A DNA stretch of 12,583 nt from Actinomycetota bacterium (lineage in GTDB: Bacteria > Actinomycetota > Thermoleophilia > Solirubrobacterales > Solirubrobacteraceae): positions 1 through 12,583 of the forward strand of contig VAXS01000198.1 of assembly GCA_005883255.1 (NCBI GenBank), given 5' to 3'. The translations under genes and the position numbers were made by a program. Positions 6,390 to 12,583 of this stretch are shown one piece after another (positions within the stretch are counted from its first letter, which is position 1; every line of letters starts with the position of its first letter). Under the pieces are notes generated by a model, which made no database searches, had not been told where the DNA came from, and worked only from the letters and a program-made list of their open reading frames with translations.

Positions 6390-7216
6390 GGACGGCGGCC
6401 CCGGTCACGACGCGCGACGCGCTGCGCCAGGCGACCGCGCGGCTGGACGCCGCCGGCTGCGACACGCCGAGGCTGGACGCGGAGGTGCTGCTGTCTCACG
6501 TGCTCCACACCGACCGCCTCCGCCTCGTCCCGGCGCCGACCTCCCGCCTCGCCCCGTCCGACGCGAAGCGCTTCGACGACCTCGTCGCGCGGCGGGAAGC
6601 GCGTGAGCCCGTCGCGTACATCATTGGCTGCAAGCCCTTCCGGCGCCTGTCGGTGGAGGTTGACCGCACCGTCCTGATCCCGCGTCCGGAGACCGAGCTG
6701 CTGGTGGAGGTGGGGCTGGAGCTGCCAGCGGGCGCCCGCGTGCTGGACGTCGGCACGGGAAGCGGGGCGGTGGCGCTGGCGCTGAAGCACGAGCGACCCG
6801 ACCTGCAGGTCGTCGGCGCGGACGCCAGCGAGCCGGCGCTGGCCGTGGCGCGTCAGAACGCCGCCCACCTCGCGCTCGACGTCGAGTTCACGTGCGCCGA
6901 TCTCCTGGCCGGCGCCGGCGGCCCGTTCGACGCCGTCCTGGCCAACCTCCCCTATGTCGCGCCCGACGAATGGGACGAGCTCGCGCCCGAGGTCCACCAC
7001 GAGCCGCGCGAGGCGCTGGTCGCCGCCGACGCCGGCCTGGCCGCCAACCGCCGGCTGGTCCGCGACGCGGGCGGGGCCGGCGTGCGGTTGCTGGCGGTGG
7101 AGGTGGGCGCCGGGCAGGCGGAGGCGATCGCGGCGGCGATGCGGCAGGCTGGATTCGCGCGCGTGGACACGAGGCCGGACCTGGCCGGCATCCCGCGCGT
7201 GGTCGTCGGCCGATGA
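6386..7216 (+). CDS. prmC: Peptide chain release factor N(5)-glutamine methyltransferase
   Basis: The 276-aa enzyme uses S-adenosylmethionine to methylate the glutamine of the release-factor GGQ motif. The N-terminal helical domain (about 1-85) is followed by the family landmark LIPRPETELLVE and the SAM-binding loop LDVGTGSG (120-127). The substrate-binding motif reads NLPY (187-190) rather than the common NPPY, and the C-terminus is [13 protein letters not shown] chose the GTG at 6386 because it overlaps the prfA stop as GTGA, gives the family's usual length (about 277), and begins just before the first conserved helix. The frame is open far upstream, but only as a shadow of prfA and DUF1385. 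Codon choice near the 5' end uses more CTC and TCT than its neighbours do, a mild difference only. The gene overlaps the next by four bases (ATGA). Confidence 0.94.
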   Translation: MRTAAPVTTRDALRQATARLDAAGCDTPRLDAEVLLSHVLHTDRLRLVPAPTSRLAPSDAKRFDDLVARREAREPVAYIIGCKPFRRLSVEVDRTVLIPRPETELLVEVGLELPAGARVLDVGTGSGAVALALKHERPDLQVVGADASEPALAVARQNAAHLALDVEFTCADLLAGAGGPFDAVLANLPYVAPDEWDELAPEVHHEPREALVAADAGLAANRRLVRDAGGAGVRLLAVEVGAGQAEAIAAAMRQAGFARVDTRPDLAGIPRVVVGR

Positions 7217-7836
7217 CCGCCGATGACGTCGAGACTTTCGCCCGCTGCCTGACCGTGGGCGGCGTGGCGGTGTTCCCCGCCGACACCGTCTACGGCCTGG
7301 CCTGCGAGCCGGACTCGCGCGAGGCGGTCTACCGCCTGTACCGCCTGAAGGGCCGCCACCCCCACAAGCCGACGGCGGTGATGTTCTTCGACCCCGACCT
7401 GGCGCTGGCCACCCTGCCCGAGCTTCCCGACCGCACCGCGGCCGCGCTCGAGCGCCTGCTGCCCGGCGCCGTCACCGCGCTGGTGCCCAACCCCGCTCGC
7501 CGGTTCCCGCTGGCCGGCGCCGGCGACCCCGAGACGCTGGGGCTGCGCGTCCCCAGCCTGGACGGCCCGCTGGCCCCGCTGCGGTCCCTGAGCTGGCCCG
7601 TGCTGCAGTCCAGCGCCAACCTCGCCGGGGAGCCGGCGCCGCGCCGGCTGGACGACGTGCCCGAGTCGATCCGGGCCGGCGCCGACCTGCTCCTCGACGC
7701 GGGCGAGCTGCCGGGGACTCCGTCCACAGTCGTCGACCTGCGCGGCTACGACGAGACCGGCGAGTGGTCGGTCGTGCGCGACGGCGCGGTGCCAGCGGAG
7801 GAACTGGCCGAGGCGCTATCGTCGCCTCGGCGATGA
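7213..7836 (+). CDS. L-threonylcarbamoyladenylate synthase (Sua5/YrdC/YwlC family)
   Basis: The 207-aa product makes threonylcarbamoyl-AMP from threonine, bicarbonate and ATP. This is the first step of the t6A37 modification of ANN-reading tRNAs. It consists of the YrdC-like domain only, without the extra Sua5 C-terminal domain. Visible motifs are [14 protein letters not shown] near the N-terminus, the KGR tripeptide with [16 protein letters not shown], the [12 protein letters not shown] loop that contacts the substrates, and [12 protein letters not shown] near the end. The ATG at 7213 is chosen because it overlaps the prmC stop as ATGA and lies about 14 codons before the first conserved strand; the frame is open further upstream only as a shadow of prmC. 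It ends in another ATGA overlap with glyA. The prfA-prmC-Sua5 order is also known in Mycobacterium (Rv1299-Rv1301). Confidence 0.93.
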   Translation: MTADDVETFARCLTVGGVAVFPADTVYGLACEPDSREAVYRLYRLKGRHPHKPTAVMFFDPDLALATLPELPDRTAAALERLLPGAVTALVPNPARRFPLAGAGDPETLGLRVPSLDGPLAPLRSLSWPVLQSSANLAGEPAPRRLDDVPESIRAGADLLLDAGELPGTPSTVVDLRGYDETGEWSVVRDGAVPAEELAEALSSPRR

Positions 7837-8923
7837 GCGATCTGGGCCCCGAGCACTTCACGCGTCCGCTCTCCGAGGTCGATCCGGCGATCGCCGACGT
7901 CCTCCAGCAGGAGCTCGAGCGCCAGCAGCGGACGCTGGAGATGATCGCCTCCGAGAACTTCGTCCCCCAGGCGGTCCTCGACTGCCAGGGCTCGGTCCTC
8001 ACCAACAAGTACGCCGAGGGCCTCCCCGGCAAGCGCTACTACGGCGGCTGCGAGTTCGTGGACGTCGCCGAGCAGCTGGCGATCGACCGCGCCCAGGAGG
8101 TGTTCGGGGGCGACCACGTCAACGTCCAGCCCCACTCCGGCGCGCAGGCGAACGCCGCCGCCTACTTCGCGCTGCTGGACCCCGGCGACACGATCCTGGG
8201 CCTCGAGCTGGCGCACGGCGGCCACCTCACGCACGGGATGAAGCTCAACGTGTCCGGGCGCCTCTACCACGTGGTCCCCTACCACGTGCGTCGGGAGGAC
8301 TCGTGGATCGACATGGACGAGGTCGAGCGCCTGGCGCACGAGCACCGGCCCAAGCTGATCCTGGCCGGCTGGTCCGCCTACTCGCGCCAGCTCGACTTCG
8401 AGCGCTTCCGGGCGATCGCCGACGCCGTGGACGCGCCGCTCCTGGTGGACATGGCGCACTTCGCCGGCCTGGTGGCGGCCGGCGAGCATCCCAACCCGGT
8501 GCCCTACGCCGACGTGGTCACCTCCACCACCCACAAGACGCTGGGGGGTGCCCGGGGCGGCATCATCATCTGCCGCGAGGAGCTGGCCAAGAAGATCAAC
8601 TCGGCCGTCTTCCCCGGCCAGCAGGGCGGTCCGCTCGAGCACGTGATCGCCGCCAAGGCGGTCACGTTCCGGATCGCCCAGACCGAGACCTTCCGCGAGC
8701 GCCAGCGGCGCACGATCGCGGGCGCCCGGGCGCTGGCCGAGGAGCTGCTGGCGGCCGGGGAGGGCGTGAGCGTGCTCACCGGCGGGACCGACGTGCACCT
8801 GGTCCTGGTGGACCTGCGCGAGTCCGAGCTCGACGGCCGGCAGGCGAGCTGGCCGAGCGCGCGGCCGCGATCGCCGAGCGTCACCCGCTCTATCCCCAAT
8901 TGGGTGCCCACGCGGTGGTGTGA
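7833..8923 (+). pseudogene. glyA: Serine hydroxymethyltransferase, broken by an internal deletion with frame change
   Basis: SHMT is the PLP enzyme that interconverts serine and glycine with tetrahydrofolate. Residues 1-337 in the ATG frame are an excellent match: [51 protein letters not shown], the PLP-lysine block [13 protein letters not shown] (K235) and [11 protein letters not shown]. After LDGRQ (codon 337, bases 8841-8843) the frame turns to non-SHMT residues. In another frame, from base 8843, a ~26-residue SHMT C-terminus ([19 protein letters not shown]) runs to a TGA at 8921-8923. About 65-70 residues are absent, including the ITVNRNA and the SG-RIGTPA region with the arginine that binds the substrate carboxylate. 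The +2 frame end overlaps the next start as GTGA, matching the other junctions in this operon, so it is the original C-terminus. The protein should be inactive as read. A sequencing or assembly error is possible. Confidence 0.88.
8838..8850 (+). other. Deletion junction inside glyA
   Basis: Upstream of this point the reading frame starting at 7833 encodes SHMT; downstream the SHMT sequence resumes in the frame offset by two. The join is at or close to bases 8841-8846. Roughly 200 bases, not a multiple of three, are missing compared with a full-length glyA. No inserted foreign DNA or insertion-sequence end is visible at the join. Confidence 0.75.
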
Positions 8924-9645
8924 GAACGGCGACGGCGCAACCCGCGCGCGAGCCCGCGGAGGGCTCGCGCGGCCCCGATCTCAGCGCCCAGTACGCCCGG
9001 ATGGCGCACGAGCACCAGGAGGCGCGCGGCGTCGACCTGGCGCTGCGCGCGCTCGACGTGGCGATCTCCTCCCTGGTGCTGGCGGTGCTGGCGATCCCGA
9101 TCGGGTTGATCGCCCTGGCCATCCGGCTGACGTCGGGCGCCCCGGTCCTGTACCGGGGCCAGCGCGTGGGCCGCGCGGGGCGCATGTTCACGATGTACAA
9201 GTTCCGCACGCTCACGCCGGACGCCGAGACCCGGCTGGGCCCGTACCTGGGCCCCGAGCTCACCGCGCTCACCGTGATGGAGACCACCCGGCTGGGCCGG
9301 GCCCTGCGCTCCGCCCACCTGGACGAGCTGCCCCAGCTCTACAACGTGCTGGGCGGGACCATGAGCATCGTCGGCCCCCGTCCGATCCGGCCGGCCTTCT
9401 TCGCCGAGCTGTGCGAGCAGGTCCCCCAGTACTGGCAGCGGCTGGTGGCGCCGCCCGGGATGACCGGCTTCGCCCAGCTGCGGATGACCCGGGAGATGAC
9501 CTGGGCCGAGAAGCTGGCGCACGACCTCGAGTACATCGCCGACCGCTCGGTGAGCCTCTACCTGCGGGTCTGCGCCGCCACGGCCTGGCGGATCCTCACC
9601 ACGCCGGTCCGGGCGCTGGCCGGGCGGCGCGCCGGGCCGGAGTAG
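8920..9645 (+). CDS. Monotopic phosphoglycosyl transferase (bacterial sugar transferase family, PF02397)
   Basis: This 241-aa enzyme should move a phospho-sugar from a nucleotide sugar to undecaprenyl phosphate, the first membrane step of a surface glycan. After a ~40-residue polar leader comes one hydrophobic segment (about 45-68) containing a central proline (P60), as in the re-entrant membrane helix of this family. The catalytic core follows: [18 protein letters not shown] (92-98), the Asp-Glu pair in LDELPQLYN (D135, E136), [11 protein letters not shown] (to residue 158) and PGMTGFAQL. It is the short single-domain form, without the extra membrane domain of WbaP-like proteins. The GTG at 8920 gives a GTGA overlap with the surviving glyA end; an ATG at 9001 (codon 28) is an alternative start that keeps all family motifs. 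The sugar it uses cannot be read from the sequence. asnB follows after 10 bases. Confidence 0.92.
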   Translation: MRTATAQPAREPAEGSRGPDLSAQYARMAHEHQEARGVDLALRALDVAISSLVLAVLAIPIGLIALAIRLTSGAPVLYRGQRVGRAGRMFTMYKFRTLTPDAETRLGPYLGPELTALTVMETTRLGRALRSAHLDELPQLYNVLGGTMSIVGPRPIRPAFFAELCEQVPQYWQRLVAPPGMTGFAQLRMTREMTWAEKLAHDLEYIADRSVSLYLRVCAATAWRILTTPVRALAGRRAGPE

Positions 9646-9655
9646 CGCCGGGCGC

Positions 9656-11536
9656 ATGTGCGGGATCTGCGGGCTCGCCGCCCTGGACGGAGCCGGTCCG
9701 GTCGACCGGGCGCTGCTTCAGGCGATGAACGCGGCGCTGGTGCACCGCGGCCCCGACGACGAGGGCGCGGTGGTCGCGGGCCCGGTGGGCCTGGCCGCGC
9801 GGCGGCTGTCGATCATCGACGTGGCGGGCGGCCACCAGCCGATCGCCAACGAGGACGGCACGGTCCACGTGGTCCAGAACGGGGAGATCTACAACCACCG
9901 CGAGCTGCGCCAGGAGCTGTTCGCCCGCGGCCACCGGTTCGTCACCCGCTGCGACACGGAGGTGCTGGTCCACCTCTACGAGGAGCGGGGCCCGCGCTTC
10001 GTCGAGGGGCTGCGAGGCATGTTCGCGGTCGCCGTGTGGGACGCCGCCCGCCGCCGGCTGGTGCTGGCCCGGGACCCGTACGGGATCAAGCCGCTGTACT
10101 GGCGGGCGGGCGCCGGCACGCTGGCCTTCGCGTCGGAGCTCAAGGCGCTGCTGCGCGACCCGAGCTTTTCCCGGGAGATCGACCTGGACGCGCTCGACGC
10201 CTTCCTGGCGTTCAACTCGGTCCCCGCCCCGCTGACGATCTTCCGCGCCGCTCGCAAGCTGCCCGCCGGCCACCTGCTGACCTGGGAGCCCGGCGCCGAC
10301 CCCCGGGTCGAGCGCTATGCCCGGCCGGCTCCCGCCGCCGCGGCCGACGTCCGCCGGGAGCCCGCGCGCGAGCTGGCCGCCGAGCTGCGCGAGCGGCTGC
10401 TCGACTCCGTCCGCGCCCACCTGCTCTCCGACGTGCCGGTGGGGGTGCTCCTCTCCGGCGGCGTCGACTCCTCGGCGCTGACCGCGCTGGCGGCGGAGGC
10501 CGGCGACGAGCGGGTGCGGACGTTCTCGATCGGGTTCGAGGAGCGCTCGTTCAACGAGCTCGACCGGGCGCGGGTGGTGGCGCAGCGGTTCGACACCGAC
10601 CACCACGAGCTGGTGCTGCGCCCGGACGCCACGGAGCTCCTGCCGCGCCTGGTCGAGGCCTTCGACGAGCCGTTCGCCGACTCGTCGGCGCTGCCCACCT
10701 ACCTGGTCTCCCAGCTGGCCTCCGAGCACGTCAAGGTGGTGCTCTCGGGCGAGGGCGGGGACGAGCTCTTCGGCGGCTACTACACGTACGTGGCCGACCT
10801 GCTGGCCCCGCGGCTGGGCTGGGCCGCCGCCGCGGCGCGGCCGCTGGTCGAGCTGCTGCCCAGCTCCTCGCGCAAGGTGCCGCTGGAGTACCGGGCCAAG
10901 CGCTTCGCCCGCGGGGCCCGGCTGGCGCCGCTGGAGCGTCACCACGCCTGGAAGGAGATCTTCTCGCCCGCAGCTCGCGCCGAGCTGCTCGCCGGCGGCG
11001 ACGGCCGCCGCCGCGACCCGCTCGACGTCTACCGCGCCCGCTATGCCGAGACCGCGGCCGCCGAGCCGCTGGCCCGCCTCCAGGACGTCGACCTGGGGAT
11101 CTACCTGGTGGACGACCTGCTGGTGAAGACGGACCGGGCCAGCATGGTCCACTCGCTCGAGGCGCGCGTGCCGTTCCTGGACCCGGCCGTGACCGACCTG
11201 GCGCTGGCGCTCCCCACCCGCCACAAGGTGCGGGGGCTGTCCAAGAAGCGGCTGCTGCGCCGGGCCGTCGCCCCGTTGCTGCCCGCCGAGATCCTCCGCG
11301 CCCCCAAGCAGGGCTTCTCGATCCCCGCCGCCGCCTGGCTGCGCGGAGAGCTGGAGCCCTTCGCCCGGGAGGTGCTCTCCACCGACACGGGCGTGCTCGA
11401 CCGCGCGGCGACGCTGCGCGTGCTGGACCGCCACGTCTCCCGCCGCGAGGACCTCAGCCGCCAGCTCTGGGGCCTGCTCACCTTCGCCCTGTGGTGGGAG
11501 CGCTACGCCGCGCGCCCCGCCCCGGTGCCCACGTAG
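9656..11536 (+). CDS. asnB: Asparagine synthetase B-type glutamine amidotransferase
   Basis: The 626-aa protein has an N-terminal class II glutamine amidotransferase domain (about 1-215) whose nucleophile is C2 of [22 protein letters not shown] and [12 protein letters not shown] blocks follow. Ammonia released there passes to the C-terminal synthetase domain, which has the ATP-pyrophosphatase loop SGGVDSS (267-273), [13 protein letters not shown] (from 363) and [19 protein letters not shown] (from 491). All catalytic landmarks are intact. Length fits Bacillus AsnB/AsnO-type enzymes (about 615-630) rather than the 554-residue Escherichia form. It may make asparagine. Its place between a phosphoglycosyl transferase and a DUF354 gene also fits the AsnB-like enzymes that amidate sugars or envelope components, and sequence alone does not decide. 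The start is fixed by the need for Cys at position 2. A GGAG lies 13 bases upstream, rather far. The stop overlaps the next start by one base. Confidence 0.93.
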   Translation: MCGICGLAALDGAGPVDRALLQAMNAALVHRGPDDEGAVVAGPVGLAARRLSIIDVAGGHQPIANEDGTVHVVQNGEIYNHRELRQELFARGHRFVTRCDTEVLVHLYEERGPRFVEGLRGMFAVAVWDAARRRLVLARDPYGIKPLYWRAGAGTLAFASELKALLRDPSFSREIDLDALDAFLAFNSVPAPLTIFRAARKLPAGHLLTWEPGADPRVERYARPAPAAAADVRREPARELAAELRERLLDSVRAHLLSDVPVGVLLSGGVDSSALTALAAEAGDERVRTFSIGFEERSFNELDRARVVAQRFDTDHHELVLRPDATELLPRLVEAFDEPFADSSALPTYLVSQLASEHVKVVLSGEGGDELFGGYYTYVADLLAPRLGWAAAAARPLVELLPSSSRKVPLEYRAKRFARGARLAPLERHHAWKEIFSPAARAELLAGGDGRRRDPLDVYRARYAETAAAEPLARLQDVDLGIYLVDDLLVKTDRASMVHSLEARVPFLDPAVTDLALALPTRHKVRGLSKKRLLRRAVAPLLPAEILRAPKQGFSIPAAAWLRGELEPFAREVLSTDTGVLDRAATLRVLDRHVSRREDLSRQLWGLLTFALWWERYAARPAPVPT

Positions 11537-12543
11537 TGCGCATCTGGATCGACATGACCGCGCCGGCGCACCCGCTGGTGTTCCGGCCGATCATCCCCCG
11601 GCTGCGGGCCGCCGGCCACGAGGTCCTGGTCACCGCCCGCGACTACGCCGACACCCTCGGGTTGCTGCGGATGCACGGGATCGAGGCCGAGGCGTTCGGC
11701 CGCCACGGGGGCGCCAGCCGGACGCGCAAGCTCTGGCAGCTGATCTCGCGGTCGCGGGCGATGCGCCGCTACGCGAAGGGCCGGGAGATCGACCTGGCCT
11801 GGGCCCACGGCTCCAACGACCTGGCCCTGGCCGCGGCCCGCCTGCGGATCCCCGCGGTGGACATGTTCGACTACGAGTTCGCCACGCTGCAGCACAACAT
11901 CGGCTGCCGGCCCGCGCGCCGGGTGATGACGCCCGATCGGATCCCGCCCGAGCGCCTGGTGCGCTACGGGGTGGGGCCTGCCAAGCTGGCACAGTATCCG
12001 GGCCTCAAGGAGGAGTACTACCTGTCGGACTTCGAGCCCGACCCGGCGGTGCTGGAGCTGTTGGGCCTCGATCCGGCCGGGGTGATCGTCGTGCTCCGCC
12101 CCCCGCCCGACGTCTCGCTCTACCACCGGCGCTCCAACCCGCTGTATCGGCAGGTGCTCCACCACGTGGGTCCGCGCGAGGAGGTCCAGGCGGTGGTCCT
12201 GCCCCGCACGCCCCAGCAGCGGGCGGAAATCGAGCAGCTGGACCTGCCCTCGCTGGTCCTGCCCGACGGGCCGGTGGACGCGCAGAGCCTGATCGCGCTG
12301 GCCGACCTGGTGGTGTCGGCGGGCGGGACGATGAACCGCGAGGCGGTGGCGCTGGGAACTCCGGTCTACACCACCTACGCCGCCCGCCTGGGCGGCGTGG
12401 ACGAGGCGCTGATGCGGGAGGGACGGCTGCGCCCGCTCACCAACCCCCAGGCGGTGGAGCTGGTCAAGAAGCCCCAGCGCCAGGGCGAGCGCTCCCGGCG
12501 TGACCCCCAGGTCCTGATCGACCTGGCGCTGGCTGTGGCCTGA
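11536..12543 (+). CDS. DUF354 family protein, glycosyltransferase GT-B-like
   Basis: This 335-aa protein belongs to the DUF354 family, found in archaea and bacteria and resembling GT-B fold glycosyltransferases and UDP-GlcNAc epimerases; the reaction is not established. The N-terminus [20 protein letters not shown] is the family's typical first strand and helix, followed by GHEVLVTARDY and the FGRHGGASRTRK block. The C-terminal half has ISLYHRR-like residues (here VSLYHRR) and the loop SAGGTMNREAVALGTPVYTTY (261-281), which resembles a nucleotide-sugar binding region. No membrane segment or signal peptide is seen, so it is cytoplasmic. I chose the GTG at 11536, whose G is the last base of the asnB stop (TAGTG). 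It starts exactly at the family's conserved beginning. The tight link with asnB and the upstream phosphoglycosyl transferase suggests a role in surface glycan building. Confidence 0.9.
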   Translation: MRIWIDMTAPAHPLVFRPIIPRLRAAGHEVLVTARDYADTLGLLRMHGIEAEAFGRHGGASRTRKLWQLISRSRAMRRYAKGREIDLAWAHGSNDLALAAARLRIPAVDMFDYEFATLQHNIGCRPARRVMTPDRIPPERLVRYGVGPAKLAQYPGLKEEYYLSDFEPDPAVLELLGLDPAGVIVVLRPPPDVSLYHRRSNPLYRQVLHHVGPREEVQAVVLPRTPQQRAEIEQLDLPSLVLPDGPVDAQSLIALADLVVSAGGTMNREAVALGTPVYTTYAARLGGVDEALMREGRLRPLTNPQAVELVKKPQRQGERSRRDPQVLIDLALAVA

Positions 12544-12560
12544 CCGGCCGCGCGCGCTGT

Positions 12561-12566
12561 CATCCT
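12561..12566 (+). promoter_or_regulatory. Possible -10 element before the last gene
   Basis: CATCCT ends seven bases before an ATG at 12574, the same spacing as TACACT before prfA. It departs from TAnnnT at the first position. It supports a leaderless start for the gene that runs off the window, but is weak by itself. Confidence 0.3.
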
Positions 12567-12573
12567 TTCGCCC

Positions 12574-12583
12574 ATGACGGTGG
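12574..12583 (+). CDS. Start of a further gene, cut off by the window edge
   Basis: An ATG 30 bases after the DUF354 stop begins Met-Thr-Val and runs out of the window. Its position after a short gap and a -10-like hexamer makes it a likely start. Nothing can be said about the product. Confidence 0.35.

Noticed and set aside
8838..8850. Programmed ribosomal frameshift in glyA
   Set aside because: There is no slippery heptamer, and a frameshift could not replace the ~65-70 conserved residues that are absent from every frame.
8844..9728. A 654-residue fusion of the SHMT N-terminal part with downstream sequence in the glyA start frame
   Set aside because: After codon 337 the frame reads non-homologous Arg/Pro/Gly-rich sequence across the transferase gene, in the wrong frame for it. 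It is a consequence of the deletion, not a designed fusion.
1..12583. CRISPR arrays, insertion sequences, tRNA/rRNA genes, attachment sites, phage or defence genes
   Set aside because: No spaced repeats, transposase motifs, inverted-repeat ends or RNA gene patterns were seen. The window is almost fully occupied by recognisable cellular genes, so I do not claim a new system here.

Overview
The window is very GC-rich, almost fully coding DNA in which all 13 recognisable genes (11 complete, one broken, one 5'-truncated) lie on the + strand. Gene content and order suggest an actinobacterium, most plausibly of the Thermoleophilia (Solirubrobacterales/Gaiellales-like). The evidence is the order rpmE - DUF1385 - prfA - prmC - Sua5-type gene - glyA - phosphoglycosyl transferase, the EtfA/ETF-QO pair, and the protein style. 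The taxonomic placement is inference; no rRNA or tRNA gene is present to confirm it.

Region 1 (1-2144) holds the 3' end of etfA and a complete ETF:quinone oxidoreductase. Together they pass electrons from flavin dehydrogenases, such as acyl-CoA dehydrogenases, to membrane quinone. The oxidoreductase lacks the fourth cysteine expected for its C-terminal 4Fe-4S site. Region 2 (2188-3200) is a one-nucleotide-overlapping pair: a single-pass membrane protein with an exported beta-rich domain, and a short DUF421 (YetF-like) membrane protein. Region 3 (3243-4001) is a secreted protein ending in a CARDB domain.

Region 4 (4045-9645) is the translation-linked block: ribosomal protein L31, a DUF1385 membrane protein, release factor 1, its glutamine methyltransferase PrmC, a threonylcarbamoyl-AMP synthase, serine hydroxymethyltransferase (glyA) and a monotopic phosphoglycosyl transferase. 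From prfA onward each start codon overlaps the previous stop by four bases. glyA is broken: about 65-70 internal residues, including the substrate-binding C-terminal region, are missing at one point and the frame changes there. The last ~26 residues survive in another frame that still shows the four-base overlap with the next gene. TACACT hexamers lie 7-9 bases before the rpmE and prfA start codons, which suggests leaderless transcripts.

Region 5 (9656-12543) is an AsnB-type glutamine amidotransferase/synthetase followed by a DUF354 glycosyltransferase-like protein. Together with the upstream phosphoglycosyl transferase this looks like the start of a cell-surface glycan gene set. A further gene probably starts at 12574.

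I found no mobile element, CRISPR array, RNA gene, convincing terminator or clearly new defence or biosynthetic system. The longest gene-free gaps are only about 45 bases. The points most worth checking are the broken glyA, the missing iron-sulfur ligand in ETF-QO, and the uncharacterised membrane proteins.
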